A stretch of DNA of 64,000 bases, taken from NCBI RefSeq assembly GCF_032854445.1, contig NW_027017985.1:1-64000 (forward strand), given 5' to 3'. This document shows positions 25,073 through 36,674 of this stretch, in pieces. Position numbers and translations under genes: made by a program. The stretch is from Liolophura sinensis (Eukaryota; Mollusca; Polyplacophora; Chitonida; Chitonidae). Under the pieces are notes generated by a model that made no database searches, was not told where the DNA came from, and saw only the letters and a program-made list of their open reading frames with translations. Each line of letters begins with the position of its first letter. The first letter of the stretch is position 1.

Positions 25073-27890
25073 GTATTTTGTGACGAGAAATCGAATGGTG
25101 CAAACCGCGATGCTCTCCGACCAATACTTTTGGCTGTAGTGACAATTGAATGATCATTGATGTCATAATCACGTGCCCAGCAACGGCTCTTACTCCATGG
25201 AAACCAGGGAAATTTGCAATTTTTCAACAGCTGCCGATGCCTGGCTCAATTCCGAATCTTTTGGCACCTTACTGAAGTGGGTCAGTGTTCAGTTGTACTT
25301 TTTACAGCAGACTGTATCAAGTACCTTGTGTTTTTCACGTACAAATGCTGTGGTTTTTCTACACGTAGATAAAGATATTGAGATTGTCTTGCACTTCGAA
25401 GTAAAGCAATTGCTGGGTGAGTTAAATGGGCTTAGCCCAAAGATTTCAGGTCTTCTGGGCTACCGAAGGGCACATAACTTATAGTCAAAAGTTGAATATA
25501 GTAATGACCAGTCGCGATTGAACAGAGTACAGTGTAGCCGATTTCAATTAACTAAAAGACCAGGTAAAAATGCAAAAGTGGAAAAACTGTTCCAGTGCTG
25601 CTGGTAAGAGGCTAATCCGACGTATTTTGTGACGAGAAATCGAATGGTGCAAACCGCGTTGCTCTCCGACCAATACTTTTGCCTGTAGTGACAATTGAAT
25701 GATCATTTATGTCATAATCACGAGCACAGCAACGGCTCTTACTCCATGGAAACCAGGGAAATTTGCAATTTTTCAACAGCTGCCGATGCCTGGCTCAATT
25801 CCGAATCTTTTGGCACCTTACTGAAGTGGGTCAGTGTTCAGTTGTACTTTTTACAGCAGACTGTATTAAGTACCTTGTGTTTTTCATGTACAAATGGTGT
25901 GGTTTTTCTACACGTAGATAAAGATATTGAGATTGTCTTGCACTTCGAAGTAAGGCAATTGCTGGGTGAGTTAAATGGGCTTAGCCCAAAGATTTCAGGT
26001 CTTCTGGGCTACCGAAGGGCACATAACTTATAGTCAAAAGTTGAATATAGTAATGACCAGTCACGATTGTACAGAGTACAGTGTAGCCGATTTCAATTAA
26101 CAAAAAGACCAGGCAAAAATGCAAATGTGGAAAATCCGTTCCAATGCTGCTGGTAAGAGGCTAATCCGACGTATTTTGTGAAGAGAAATCGAATGGTGCA
26201 AACCGCGTTGCTCTCCGACCAATACTTTTGGCTGTAGCGACAATTCAATGATCATTGATGTCATAATCACGTGCCCAGCAACGGCTCTTACTCCATGGAA
26301 ACCAGGGATATTTGCAATTTTTTAACAGCTGATGATGCCTGGCCCAATTCCAAATCTTTTGGCACCTTATAAATGTGGGTCAGTGTTCAGTTGTACTTTT
26401 TACAGCAGACTCTATCAAGTACCTTGTGTTTTTTATGTACAAATGGTGTGGTTTTTCTACACGTAGATAAAGACATTGAGATTGTCTTGGACTTAGAAGT
26501 AAGGCAATTGCTGGGTGAGTTAAATGGGCTTAGCCCAAAGATTTCAGGTCTTCTGGGCTACCGAAGGGCACATAACTTATAGTCAAAAGTTGAATATAGT
26601 AATGACCAGTCACGATTGTACAGAGTACAGTGTAGCCGATTTCAATTAACAAAAAGACCAGGCAAAAATGCAAAAGTGGAAAAACTGTTCCAGTGCTGCT
26701 GGTAACAGGCTAATCCGACGTATTTTGTGACGAAAAATCGAATGGTGCAAACCGCGTTGCTCTCCGACCAATACTTTTGCCTGTAGTGACAATTGAATGA
26801 TTATTTATGTCATAATCACGTGCACAGCAACGGCTCTTACTCCATGGAAACCAGGGATATTTGCAATTTTTCAACAGCTGCCGATGCCTGGCTCAATTCC
26901 GCATCTTTTGGCACCTTACTGAAGTGGGTCAGTGTTCAGTTGTACTTTTTACAGCAGACTGTATCAAGTACCTTGTGTTTTTCATGTACAAATGGTGTGG
27001 TTTTTCTACACGTAGATAAAGATATTGAGATTGTCTTGCACTTAGAAGTAAGGCAATTGCTGGGTGAGTTAAATGGGCTTAGCCCAAAGATTTCAGGTCT
27101 TCTGGGCTACCGAAGGGCACATAACTTATAGTCAAAAGTTGAATATAGTGATGACCAGTCGCGATTGTACAGAGTACAGTGTAGCCGGTTTCAATTAACA
27201 AAAAGACCAGGCAAAAATGCAAAAGTGGAAAAACTGTTCCAGTGCTACTAGTAAGAGGCTAATCCGACGTATTTTGTGACGAGAAATCGAATGGTGCAAT
27301 CCGCGTTGCTCTCCGACCAATACATTTGGCTGTAGCGACAATTGAATGATCATTTATGCCATAATCACGTGCGTAGCAACGGCTCTTACTCCATGGAAAC
27401 CAGGGATATTTGCAATTTGTCAACAGCTGCCGATGCCTGGCTCAATTCCGAATCTTTTGGCACCTTACTGAAGTGGGTCAGTGTTCAGTTGTACTTTTTA
27501 CAGCGGACTGTATCAAGTACCTTGTGTTTTTTATGTACAAATGGTCTGGTTTTTATACACATAGATAAAAACATTGAGATTGTCTTGCACTTAGAAGTAA
27601 GACAATTGCTGGGTGAGTTAAATGGGCTTAGCCCAAAGATTTCAGGTCTTCTGGGCTACCGAAGGGCACATAACTTATAGTCAAAAGTTGAATATAGTAA
27701 TGACCAGTCGCGATTGTACAGAGTACAGTGTAGCCGATTTCAATTAACTAAAAGACCAGGTAAAAATGCAAAAGTGGAAAAACTGTGCCAGTGCTGCTGG
27801 TAAGAGGCTAATCCGACGTATTTTGTGACGAAAAATCGAATGGTGCAAACCGCGTTGCTCTCCGACCAATACTTTTGCCTGTAGTGACAA

Positions 27891-28439
27891 TTGAATGATC
27901 ATTTATGTCATAATCACGTGCACAGCAACGGCTCTTACTCCATGGAAACCAGGGAAATTTGCAATTTTTCAACAGCTGCCGACGCCTGGCTCAATTCCGA
28001 ATCTTTTGGCACCTTACTGAAGTGGGTCAGTGTTCAGTTGTACTTTTTACAGCAGACTGTATCAAGTACCTTGTGTTTTTCATGTACAAATGGTGTGGTT
28101 TTTCTACACGTAGATAAAGACATTGAGATTGTCTTGCACTTAGAAGTAAGACAATTGCTGGGTGAGTTAAATGGGCTTAGCCCAAAGATTTCAGGTCTTC
28201 TGGGCTACCGAAGGGCACATAACTTATAGTCAAAAGTTGAATATAGTAATGACCAGTCGCGATTGTACAGAGTACAGTGTAGCCGATTTCAATTAACTAA
28301 AAGACCAGGTAAAAATGCAAAAGTGGAAAAACTGTTCCAGTGCTGCTGGTAAGAGGCTAATCCGACGTATTTTGTGACGAAAAATCGAATGGTGCAAACC
28401 GCGTTGCTCTCCGACCAATACTTTTGCCTCTAGTGACAA
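27891..28439 (+). repeat. Representative H-type open monomer (exactly 549 bp)
   Basis: This is a clean copy of the common open form. It contains the H-type gtgcacagc, ccatgg at 27941, actgaagtgggtcag, tttttacagcag (AG at 28051-28052), ggtgagtt (GT at 28162), GGGC-N3-GCCC, gtacagagtac and the CpG-rich core near 28363-28415. The 112-codon frame is open from 27891 to the TAG ending at 28229. The unit length is divisible by three, so frames carry from one monomer into the next. Confidence 0.9.
27942..28229 (+). other. Recurrent satellite reading frame, 95 codons from ATG; coding status unsupported
   Basis: This is the best example of a frame found in 46 monomers. The longest form (27891-28229, 112 codons) begins at TTG. 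In a standard eukaryotic reading the only internal ATG is residue 18, in ctccATGG, which gives 95 residues starting METREIC. The product contains a Cys-poor hydrophilic half, then Leu/Val-rich stretches (VVFLHVDKDIEIVL), and ends GYRRAHNL. I recognise no domain, signal peptide or catalytic motif. Many monomers interrupt the frame with TAA in ccttaTAAatg, TAG in gttTAGttg, or TGA in aagattTGAcg. Variants between copies are mainly amino-acid replacements (S/L, E/A/K, D/H, V/L, R/C), which argues against selection for a protein. I report it as a property of the repeat, not as a gene. Confidence 0.2.
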
Positions 28440-28988
28440 TTGAATGATCATTTATGTCATAATCACGTGCACAGCAACGGCTCTTACTCCATGGAAACCA
28501 GGGAAATTTGCAATTTTTCAACAGCTGCCGATGCCTGGCTCAATTCCGAATCTTTTGGCACCTTACTGAAGTGGGTCAGTGTTCAGTTGTACTTTTTACA
28601 GCAGACTGTATCAAGTACCTTGTGTTTTTCATGTACAAATGGTGTGGTTTTTCTACACGTAGATAAAGACATTGAGATTGTCTTGCACTTAGAAGTAAGG
28701 CAATTGCTGGGTGAGTTAAATGGGCTTGGCCCAAAGATTTGACGTCTTCTGGGCTACCGAAGGGCACATAACTTATAGTCAAAAGTTGAATATAGTAATG
28801 ACCAGTAGCGATTGTACAGAGTACAGTGTAGACGGTTTCAATTAACAAAAAGACCAGGCAAAAATGCAAAAGTGGAAGAACTGTTCCAGTGCTGCTGGTA
28901 AGAGGCTAATCCGACGTATTTTGTATCGAGAAATCGAATGGTGCAAACCGCGTTGCTCTCCGACCAATACTTTTGGCTGTAGCGACAA
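28440..28988 (+). repeat. H-type monomer at the entry of the 7-monomer block
   Basis: It carries gcttggccc, an in-frame TGA at about 28740, gtagacgg, gtggaagaactg (about 28872) and ttgtatcgag (about 28921). The same combination appears 7,686 bp (14 monomers) downstream at 36126-36674, which supports two turns of a 7-monomer period. Confidence 0.88.
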
Positions 28989-31900
28989 TTCAATGATCAT
29001 TGATGTCATAATCACGTGCCCAGCAACGGCTCTTACTCCATGGAAACCAGGGATATTTGCAATTTTTTAACAGCTGATGATGCCTGGCCCAATTCCCCAT
29101 CTTTTGGCACCTTATAAATGTGGGTCAGTGTTCAGTTGTACTTTTTACAGCAGACTGTATCAAGTACCTTGTGTTTTTTATGTACAAATGGTGTGGTTTT
29201 TCTACACGTAGATAAAGACATTGAGATTGTCTTGGACTTAGAAGTAAGGCAATTGCTGGGTGAGTTAAATGGGCTTAGCCCAAAGATTTCAGGTCTTCTG
29301 GGCTACCGAAGGGCACATAACTTATAGTCAAAAGTTGAATATAGTAATGACCAGTCGCGATTGTACAGAGTACAGTGTAGCCGGTTTCAATTAACAAAAA
29401 GACCAGGCAAAAATGCAAAAGTGGAAAAACTGTTCCAGTGCTACTAGTAAGAGGCTAATCCGACGTATTTTGTGACGAGAAATCGAATGGTGCAATCCGC
29501 GTTGCTCTCCGACCAATACATTTGGCTGTAGCGACAATTGAATGATCATTTATGCCATAATCACGTGCGTAGCAACGGCTCTTACTCCATGGAAACCAGG
29601 GATATTTGCAATTTTTTAACAGCTGCCGATGCCTGGCCCAATTCCGAATCTTTTGGCACCTTACTGAAGTGGGTCAGTGTTCAGTTGTACTTTTTACAGC
29701 AGACTGTATCAAGTACCTTGTGTTTTTTATGTACAAATGGTGTGGTTTTTCTACACGTAGATAAAGACATTGAGATTGTCTTGCACTTAGAAGTAAGACA
29801 ATTGCTGGGTGAGTTAAATGGGCTTAGCCCAAAGATTTCACGTTGTCTGGGCTACCGAAGGGCACATAACTTATAGTCAAAAGTTGAATATAGTAATGAC
29901 CAGTCGCGATTGTACAGAGTACAGTGTAGCCGATTTCAATTAACTAAAAGACCAGGTAAAAATGCAAAAGTGGAAAAACTGTTCCAGTGCTGCTGGTAAG
30001 AGGCTAATCCGACGTATTTTGTGACGAAAAATCGAATGGTGCAAACCGCGTTGCTCTCCGACCAATACTTTTGCCTGTAGTGACAATTGAATGATTATTT
30101 ATGTCATAATCACGTGCACAGCAACGGCTCTTACTCCATGGAAACCAGGGATATTTGCAATTTTTCAACAGCTGCCGATGCCTGGCTCAATTCCGCATCT
30201 TTTGGCACCTTACTGAAGTGGGTCAGTGTTCAGTTGTACTTTTTACAGCAGACTTTATCAAGTACCTTGTGTTTTTCATGTACAAATGGTGTGGTTTTTC
30301 TACACGTAGATAAAGATATTGAGATTGTCTTGCACTTCGAAGTAAGGCAATTGCTGGGTGAGTTAAATGGGCTTAGCCCAAAGATTTCAGGTCTTCTGGG
30401 CTACCGAAGGGCACATAACTTATAGTCAAAAGTTGAATATAGTAATGACCAGTCACGATTGTACAGAGTACAGTGTAGCCGGTTTCAATTAACAAAAAGA
30501 CCAGGCAAAAATGCAAAAGTGGAAAATCTGTTCCAGTGCTGCTGGTAAGAGGCTAATCCGACGTATTTTGTGACGAGAAATCGAATGGTGCAAACCGCGT
30601 TGCTCTCCGACTAATACTTTTGCCTGTAGTGACAATTGAATGATCATTTATGTCATAATTACGAGCACAGCAACGGCTCTTACTCCATGGAAACCAGGGA
30701 AATTTGCAATTTTTCAACAGCTGCCGATGCCTGGCTCAATTCCGAATCTTTTGGCACCTTACTGAAGTGGGTCAGTGTTCAGTTGTACTTTTTACAGCAG
30801 ACTGTATCAAGTACCTTGTGTTTTTCATGTACAAATGGTGTGGTTTTTCTACACGTAGATAAAGACATTGAGATTGTCTTGGACTTAGAAGTAAGACAAT
30901 TGCTGGGTAAGTTAAATGGGCTGAGCCCAAAGATTTCAGGTCTTCTGGGCTACCGAAGGGCACATAACTTATAGTCAAAAGTTGAATATAGTAATGACCA
31001 GTCACGATTGTACAGAGTACAGTGTAGCCGGTTTCAATTAACAAAAAGACCAGGCAAGAATGCAAAAGTGGAAAAACTGTGCCAGTGCTGCTGGTAAGAG
31101 GCTAATTCGACGTATTTTGTGACGAGAAATCGAATGGTGCAAACCGCGTTGCTCTCCGACCAATACTTTTGGCTGTAGTGACAATTGAATGATCATTTAT
31201 GTCATAATCACGTGCCCAGCAACGGCTCTTACTCCATGGAAACCAGAGAAATTTGCAATTTGTCAACAGCTGCCGATGCCTGGCTCAATTCCGCATCTTT
31301 TGGCACCTTACTGAAGTGGGTCAGTGTTCAGTTGTACTTTTTACAGCAGACTGTATCAAGTACCTTGTGTTTTTTATGTACAAATGGTGTGGTTTTTCTA
31401 CACGTAGATAAAGACATTGAGATTGTCTTGCACTTAGAAGTAAGGCAATTGCTGGGTGAGTTAAATGGGCTTAGCCCAAAGATTTCACGTTGTCTGGGCT
31501 ACCGAAGGGCACATAACTTATAGTCAAAAGTTGAATATAGTAATGACCAGTCGCGTTTGTACAGAGTACAGTGTAGCCGATTTCAATTAACTAAAAGACC
31601 AGGTAAAAATGCAAAAGTGGAAAAACTGTTCCAGTGCTGCTGGTAAGAGGCTAATCCGACGTATTTTGTGACGAAAAATCGAATGGTGCAAACCGCGTTG
31701 GTCTCCGACCAATACTTTTGCCTCTAGTGACAATTCAATGATCATTTATGTCATAATCACGTGCACAACAACGGCTCTTACTCCATGGAAACCAGGGATA
31801 TTTGCAATTTTTCAACAGCTGCCGATGCCTGGCTCAATTCCGAATCTTTTGGCACCTTACTGAAGTGGGTCAGTGTTCAGTTGTACTTTTTACAGCGGAC

Positions 31901-32831
31901 TGTATCAAGTACCTTGTGTTTTTTATGTACAAATGGTCTGGTTTTTATACACATAGATAAAAACATTGAGATTGTCTTGCACTTAGAAGTAAGACAATTG
32001 CTGGGTGAGTTAAATGGGCTTAGCCCAAAGATTTCAGGTCTTCTGGGCTACCGAAGGGCACATAACTTATAGTCAAAAGTTGAATATAGTAATGACCAGT
32101 CGCGATTGTACAGAGTACAGTGTAGCCGATTTCAATTAACTAAAAGACCAGGTAAAAATGCAAAAGTGGAAAAACTGTGCCAGTGCTGCTGGTAAGAGGC
32201 TAATCCGACGTATTTTGTGACGAAAAATCGAATGGTGCAAACCGCGTTGCTCTCCGACCAATACTTTTGCCTGTAGTGACAATTGAATGATCATTTATGT
32301 CATAATCACGTGCACAGCAACGGCTCTTACTCCATGGAAACCAGGGAAATTTGCAATTTTTCAACAGCTGCCGACGCCTGGCTCAATTCCGAATCTTTTG
32401 GCACCTTACTGAAGTGGGTCAGTGTTCAGTTGTACTTTTTACAGCAGACTGTATCAAGTACCTTGTGTTTTTCATGTACAAATGGTGTGGTTTTTCTACA
32501 CGTAGATAAAGACATTGAGATTGTCTTGCACTTAGAAGTAAGACAATTGCTGGGTGAGTTAAATGGGCTTAGCCCAAAGATTTCAGGTCTTCTGGGCTAC
32601 CGAAGGGCACATAACTTATAGTCAAAAGTTGAATATAGTAATGACCAGTCGCGATTGTACAGAGTACAGTGTAGCCGATTTCAATTAACTAAAAGACCAG
32701 GTAAAAATGCAAAAGTGGAAAAACTGTTCCAGTGCTGCTGGTAAGAGGCTAATCCGACGTATTTTGTGACGAAAAATCGAATGGTGCAAACCGCGTTGGT
32801 CTCCGACCAATACTTTTGCCTCTAGTGACAA
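28989..32831 (+). repeat. Seven-monomer higher-order repeat, copy 1 (3,843 bp)
   Basis: Units begin at 28989, 29538, 30087, 30636, 31185, 31734 and 32283. The first four are the shared core: closed-hybrid P with ttccccatc, R with cacgttgtctggg, H with gaatgattatt and agactttatc, and E with ataattacgag. The last three are less similar to the other copies. Units 31734 and 32283 instead match 27342 and 27891 at a distance of 8 monomers. Confidence 0.9.
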
Positions 32832-35800
32832 TTCAATGATCATTTATGTCATAATCACGTGCCCAGCAACGGCTCTTACTCCATGGAAACCAGGGATATT
32901 TGCAATTTTTTAACAGCTGATGATGCCTGGCCCAATTCCCCATCTTTTGGCACCTTATAAATGTGGGTCAGTGTTCAGTTGTACTTTTTACAGCAGACTG
33001 TATCAAGTACCTTGTGTTTTTTATGTACAAATGGTGTGGTTTTTCTACACGTAGATAAAGACATTGAGATTGTCTTGGACTTAGAAGTAAGGCAATTGCT
33101 GGGTGAGTTAAATGGGCTTAGCCCAAAGATTTCAGGTCTTCTGGGCTACCGAAGGGCACATAACTTATAGTCAAAAGTTGAATATAGTAATGACCAGTCG
33201 CGATTGTACAGAGTACAGTGTAGCCGGTTTCAATTAACAAAAAGACCAGGCAAAAATGCAAAAGTGGAAAAACTGTTCCAGTGCTACTAGTAAGAGGCTA
33301 ATCCGACGTATTTTGTGACGAGAAATCGAATGGTGCAATCCGCGTTGCTCTCCGACCAATACATTTGGCTGTAGCGACAATTGAATGATCATTTATGCCA
33401 TAATCACGTGCGTAGCAACGGCTCTTACTCCATGGAAACCAGGGATATTTGCAATTTTTTAACAGCTGCCGATGCCTGGCCCAATTCCGCATCTTTTGGC
33501 ACCTTACTGAAGTGGGTCAGTGTTCAGTTGTACTTTTTACAGCAGACTGTATCAAGTACCTTGTGTTTTTTATGTACAAATGGTGTGGTTTTTCTACACG
33601 TAGATAAAGACATTGAGATTGTCTTGCACTTAGAAGTAAGACAATTGCTGGGTGAGTTAAATGGGCTTAGCCCAAAGATTTCACGTTGTCTGGGCTACCG
33701 AAGGGCACATAACTTATAGTCAAAAGTTGAATATAGTAATGACCAGTCGCGATTGTACAGAGTACAGTGTAGCCGATTTCAATTAACTAAAAGACCAGGT
33801 AAAAATGCAAAAGTGGAAAAACTGTTCCAGTGCTGCTGGTAAGAGGCTAATCCGACGTATTTTGTGACGAAAAATCGAATGGTGCAAACCGCGTTGCTCT
33901 CCGACCAATACTTTTGCCTGTAGTGACAATTGAATGATTATTTATGTCATAATCACGTGCACAGCAACGGCTCTTACTCCATGGAAACCAGGGATATTTG
34001 CAATTTTTCAACAGCTGCCGATGCCTGGCTCAATTCCGCATCTTTTGGCACCTTACTGAAGTGGGTCAGTGTTCAGTTGTACTTTTTACAGCAGACTTTA
34101 TCAAGTACCTTGTGTTTTTCATGTACAAATGGTGTGGTTTTTCTACACGTAGATAAAGATATTGAGATTGTCTTGCACTTCGAAGTAAGGCAATTGCTGG
34201 GTGAGTTAAATGGGCTTAGCCCAAAGATTTCAGGTCTTCTGGGCTACCGAAGGGCACATAACTTATAGTCAAAAGTTGAATATAGTAATGACCAGTCACG
34301 ATTGTACAGAGTACAGTGTAGCCGGTTTCAATTAACAAAAAGACCAGGCAAAAATGCAAAAGTGGAAAATCTGTTCCAGTGCTGCTGGTAAGAGGCTAAT
34401 CCGACGTATTTTGTGACGAGAAATCGAATGGTGCAAACCGCGTTGCTCTCCGACCAATACTTTTGCCTGTAGTGACAATTGAATGATCATTTATGTCATA
34501 ATTACGAGCACAGCAACGGCTCTTACTCCATGGAAACCAGGGAAATTTGCAATTTGTCAACAGCTGCCGATGCCTGGCTCAATTCCAAATCTTTTGGCAC
34601 CTTACTGAAGTGGGTCAGTGTTCAGTTGTACTTTTTACAGCAGACTGTATCAAGTACCTTGTGTTTTTCATGTACAAATGGTGTGGTTTTTCTACACGTA
34701 GATAAAGACATTGAGATTGTCTTCGACTTAGAAGTAAGACAATTGCTGGGTGAGTTAAATGGGCTGAGCCCAAAGATTTCAGGTCTTCTGGGCTACCGAA
34801 GGGCACATAACTTATAGTCAAAAGTTGAATATAGTAATGACCAGTCGCGATTGTACAGAGTACAGTGTAGCCGGTTTCAATTAACAAAAAGACCAGGCAA
34901 AAATGCAAAAGTGGAAAAACTGTTCCAGTGCTACTAGTAAGAGGCTAATCCGACGTATTTTGTGACGAGAAATCGAATGGTGCAATCCGCGTTGCTCTCC
35001 GACCAATACATTTGGCTGTAGCGACAATTGAATGATCATTTATGCCATAATCACGTGCGTAGCAACGGCTCTTACTCCATGGAAACCAGGGAAATTTGCA
35101 ATGTGTCAACAGCTGCCGATGCCTGGCTCAATTCCGAATCTTTTGGCACCTTACTGAAGTGGGTCAGTGTTCAGTTGTACTTTTTACAGCAGACTGTATC
35201 AAGTACCTTGTGTTTTTCATGTACAAATGGTGTGGTTTTTCTACACGTAGATAAAGACATTGAGATTGTCTTGCACTTAGAAGTAAGGCAATTGCTGGGT
35301 GAGTTAAATGGGCTTAGCCCAAAGATTTGACGTCTTCTGGGCTACCGAAGGGCACATAACTTATAGTCAAAAGTTGAATATAGTAATGACCAGTCGCGAT
35401 TGTACAGAGTACAGTGTAGACGGTTTCAATTAACAAAAAGACCAGGCAAAAATGCCAAAGTGGAAAAACTGTTCCAGTGCTGCTGGTAAGAGGCTAATCC
35501 GACGAATTTTGTAACGAGAAATCGAATGGTGCAAACCGCGTTGCTCTCCGACCAATACTTTTGGCTGTAGCGACAATTCAATGATCATTGATGTCATAAT
35601 CACGTGCCCAGCAACGGCTCTTACTCCATGGAAACCAGGGATATTAGCAATTTTTTAACAGCTGATGATGCCTGGCCCAATTCCGCATCTTTTGGCACCT
35701 TACTGAAGTGGGTCAGTGTTCAGTTGTACTTTTTACAGCAGACTGTATCAAGTACCTTGTGTTTTTCATGTACAAATGGTGTGGTTTTTCTACACGTAGA

Positions 35801-36674
35801 TAAAGACATTGAGATTGTCTTGGACTTAGAAGTAAGACAATTGCTGGGTGAGTTAAATGGGCTTAGCCCAAAGATTTCAGGTCTTCTGGGCTACCGAAGG
35901 GCACATAACTTATAGTCAAAAGTTGAATATAGTAATGACCAGTCGCGATTGTACAGAGTACAGTGTAGCCGATTTCAATTAACTAAAAGACCAGGTAAAA
36001 ATGCAAAAGTGGAAAAACTGTTCCAGTGCTGCTGGTAAGAGGCTAATCCGACGTATTTTGTGACGAAAAATCGAATGGTGCAAACCGCGTTGCTCTCCGA
36101 CCAATACTTTTGCCTGTAGTGACAATTGAATGATCATTTATGTCATAATCACGTGCACAGCAACGGCTCTTACTCCATGGAAACCAGGGAAATTTGCAAT
36201 TTTTCAACAGCTGCCGATGCCTGGCTCAATTCCGAATCTTTTGGCACCTTACTGAAGTGGGTCAGTGTTCAGTTGTACTTTTTACAGCAGACTGTATCAA
36301 GTACCTTGTGTTTTTCATGTACAAATGGTGTGGTTTTTCTACACGTAGATAAAGACATTGAGATTGTCTTGCACTTAGAAGTAAGGCAATTGCTGGGTGA
36401 GTTAAATGGGCTTGGCCCAAAGATTTGACGTCTTCTGGGCTACCGAAGGGCACATAACTTATAGTCAAAAGTTGAATATAGTAATGACCAGTAGCGATTG
36501 TACAGAGTACAGTGTAGACGGTTTCAATTAACAAAAAGACCAGGCAAAAATGCAAAAGTGGAAGAACTGTTCCAGTGCTGCTGGTAAGAGGCTAATCCGA
36601 CGTATTTTGTATCGAGAAATCGAATGGTGCAAACCGCGTTGCTCTCCGACCAATACTTTTGGCTGTAGCGACAA
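32832..36674 (+). repeat. Seven-monomer higher-order repeat, copy 2 (3,843 bp)
   Basis: Units begin at 32832, 33381, 33930, 34479, 35028, 35577 and 36126. The first five match copy 3 closely, sharing ttccaaatc and cttcgactt in the E unit (34479) and aatgtgtcaac in the R unit (35028). The ttccccatc change in the first unit is shared with copy 1. The sixth unit (35577) has ggatattagc and a distinct P-type composition. Confidence 0.9.

Larger units (their letters stand above)
25073..28439 (+). repeat. Transition block from P/E to H/R monomers
   Basis: Units begin at 25146, 25695, 26244, 26793, 27342 and 27891. The unit at 26244 is a hybrid: ttataaatg is kept but gtgttcag replaces gtgtttag. The unit at 26793 has gaatgattatt, a marker repeated in the 7-monomer block. 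The unit at 27342 has atacacatagataaaaac (about 27554), a rare variant found again at 31946 and, partly, at 41278. Confidence 0.85.
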
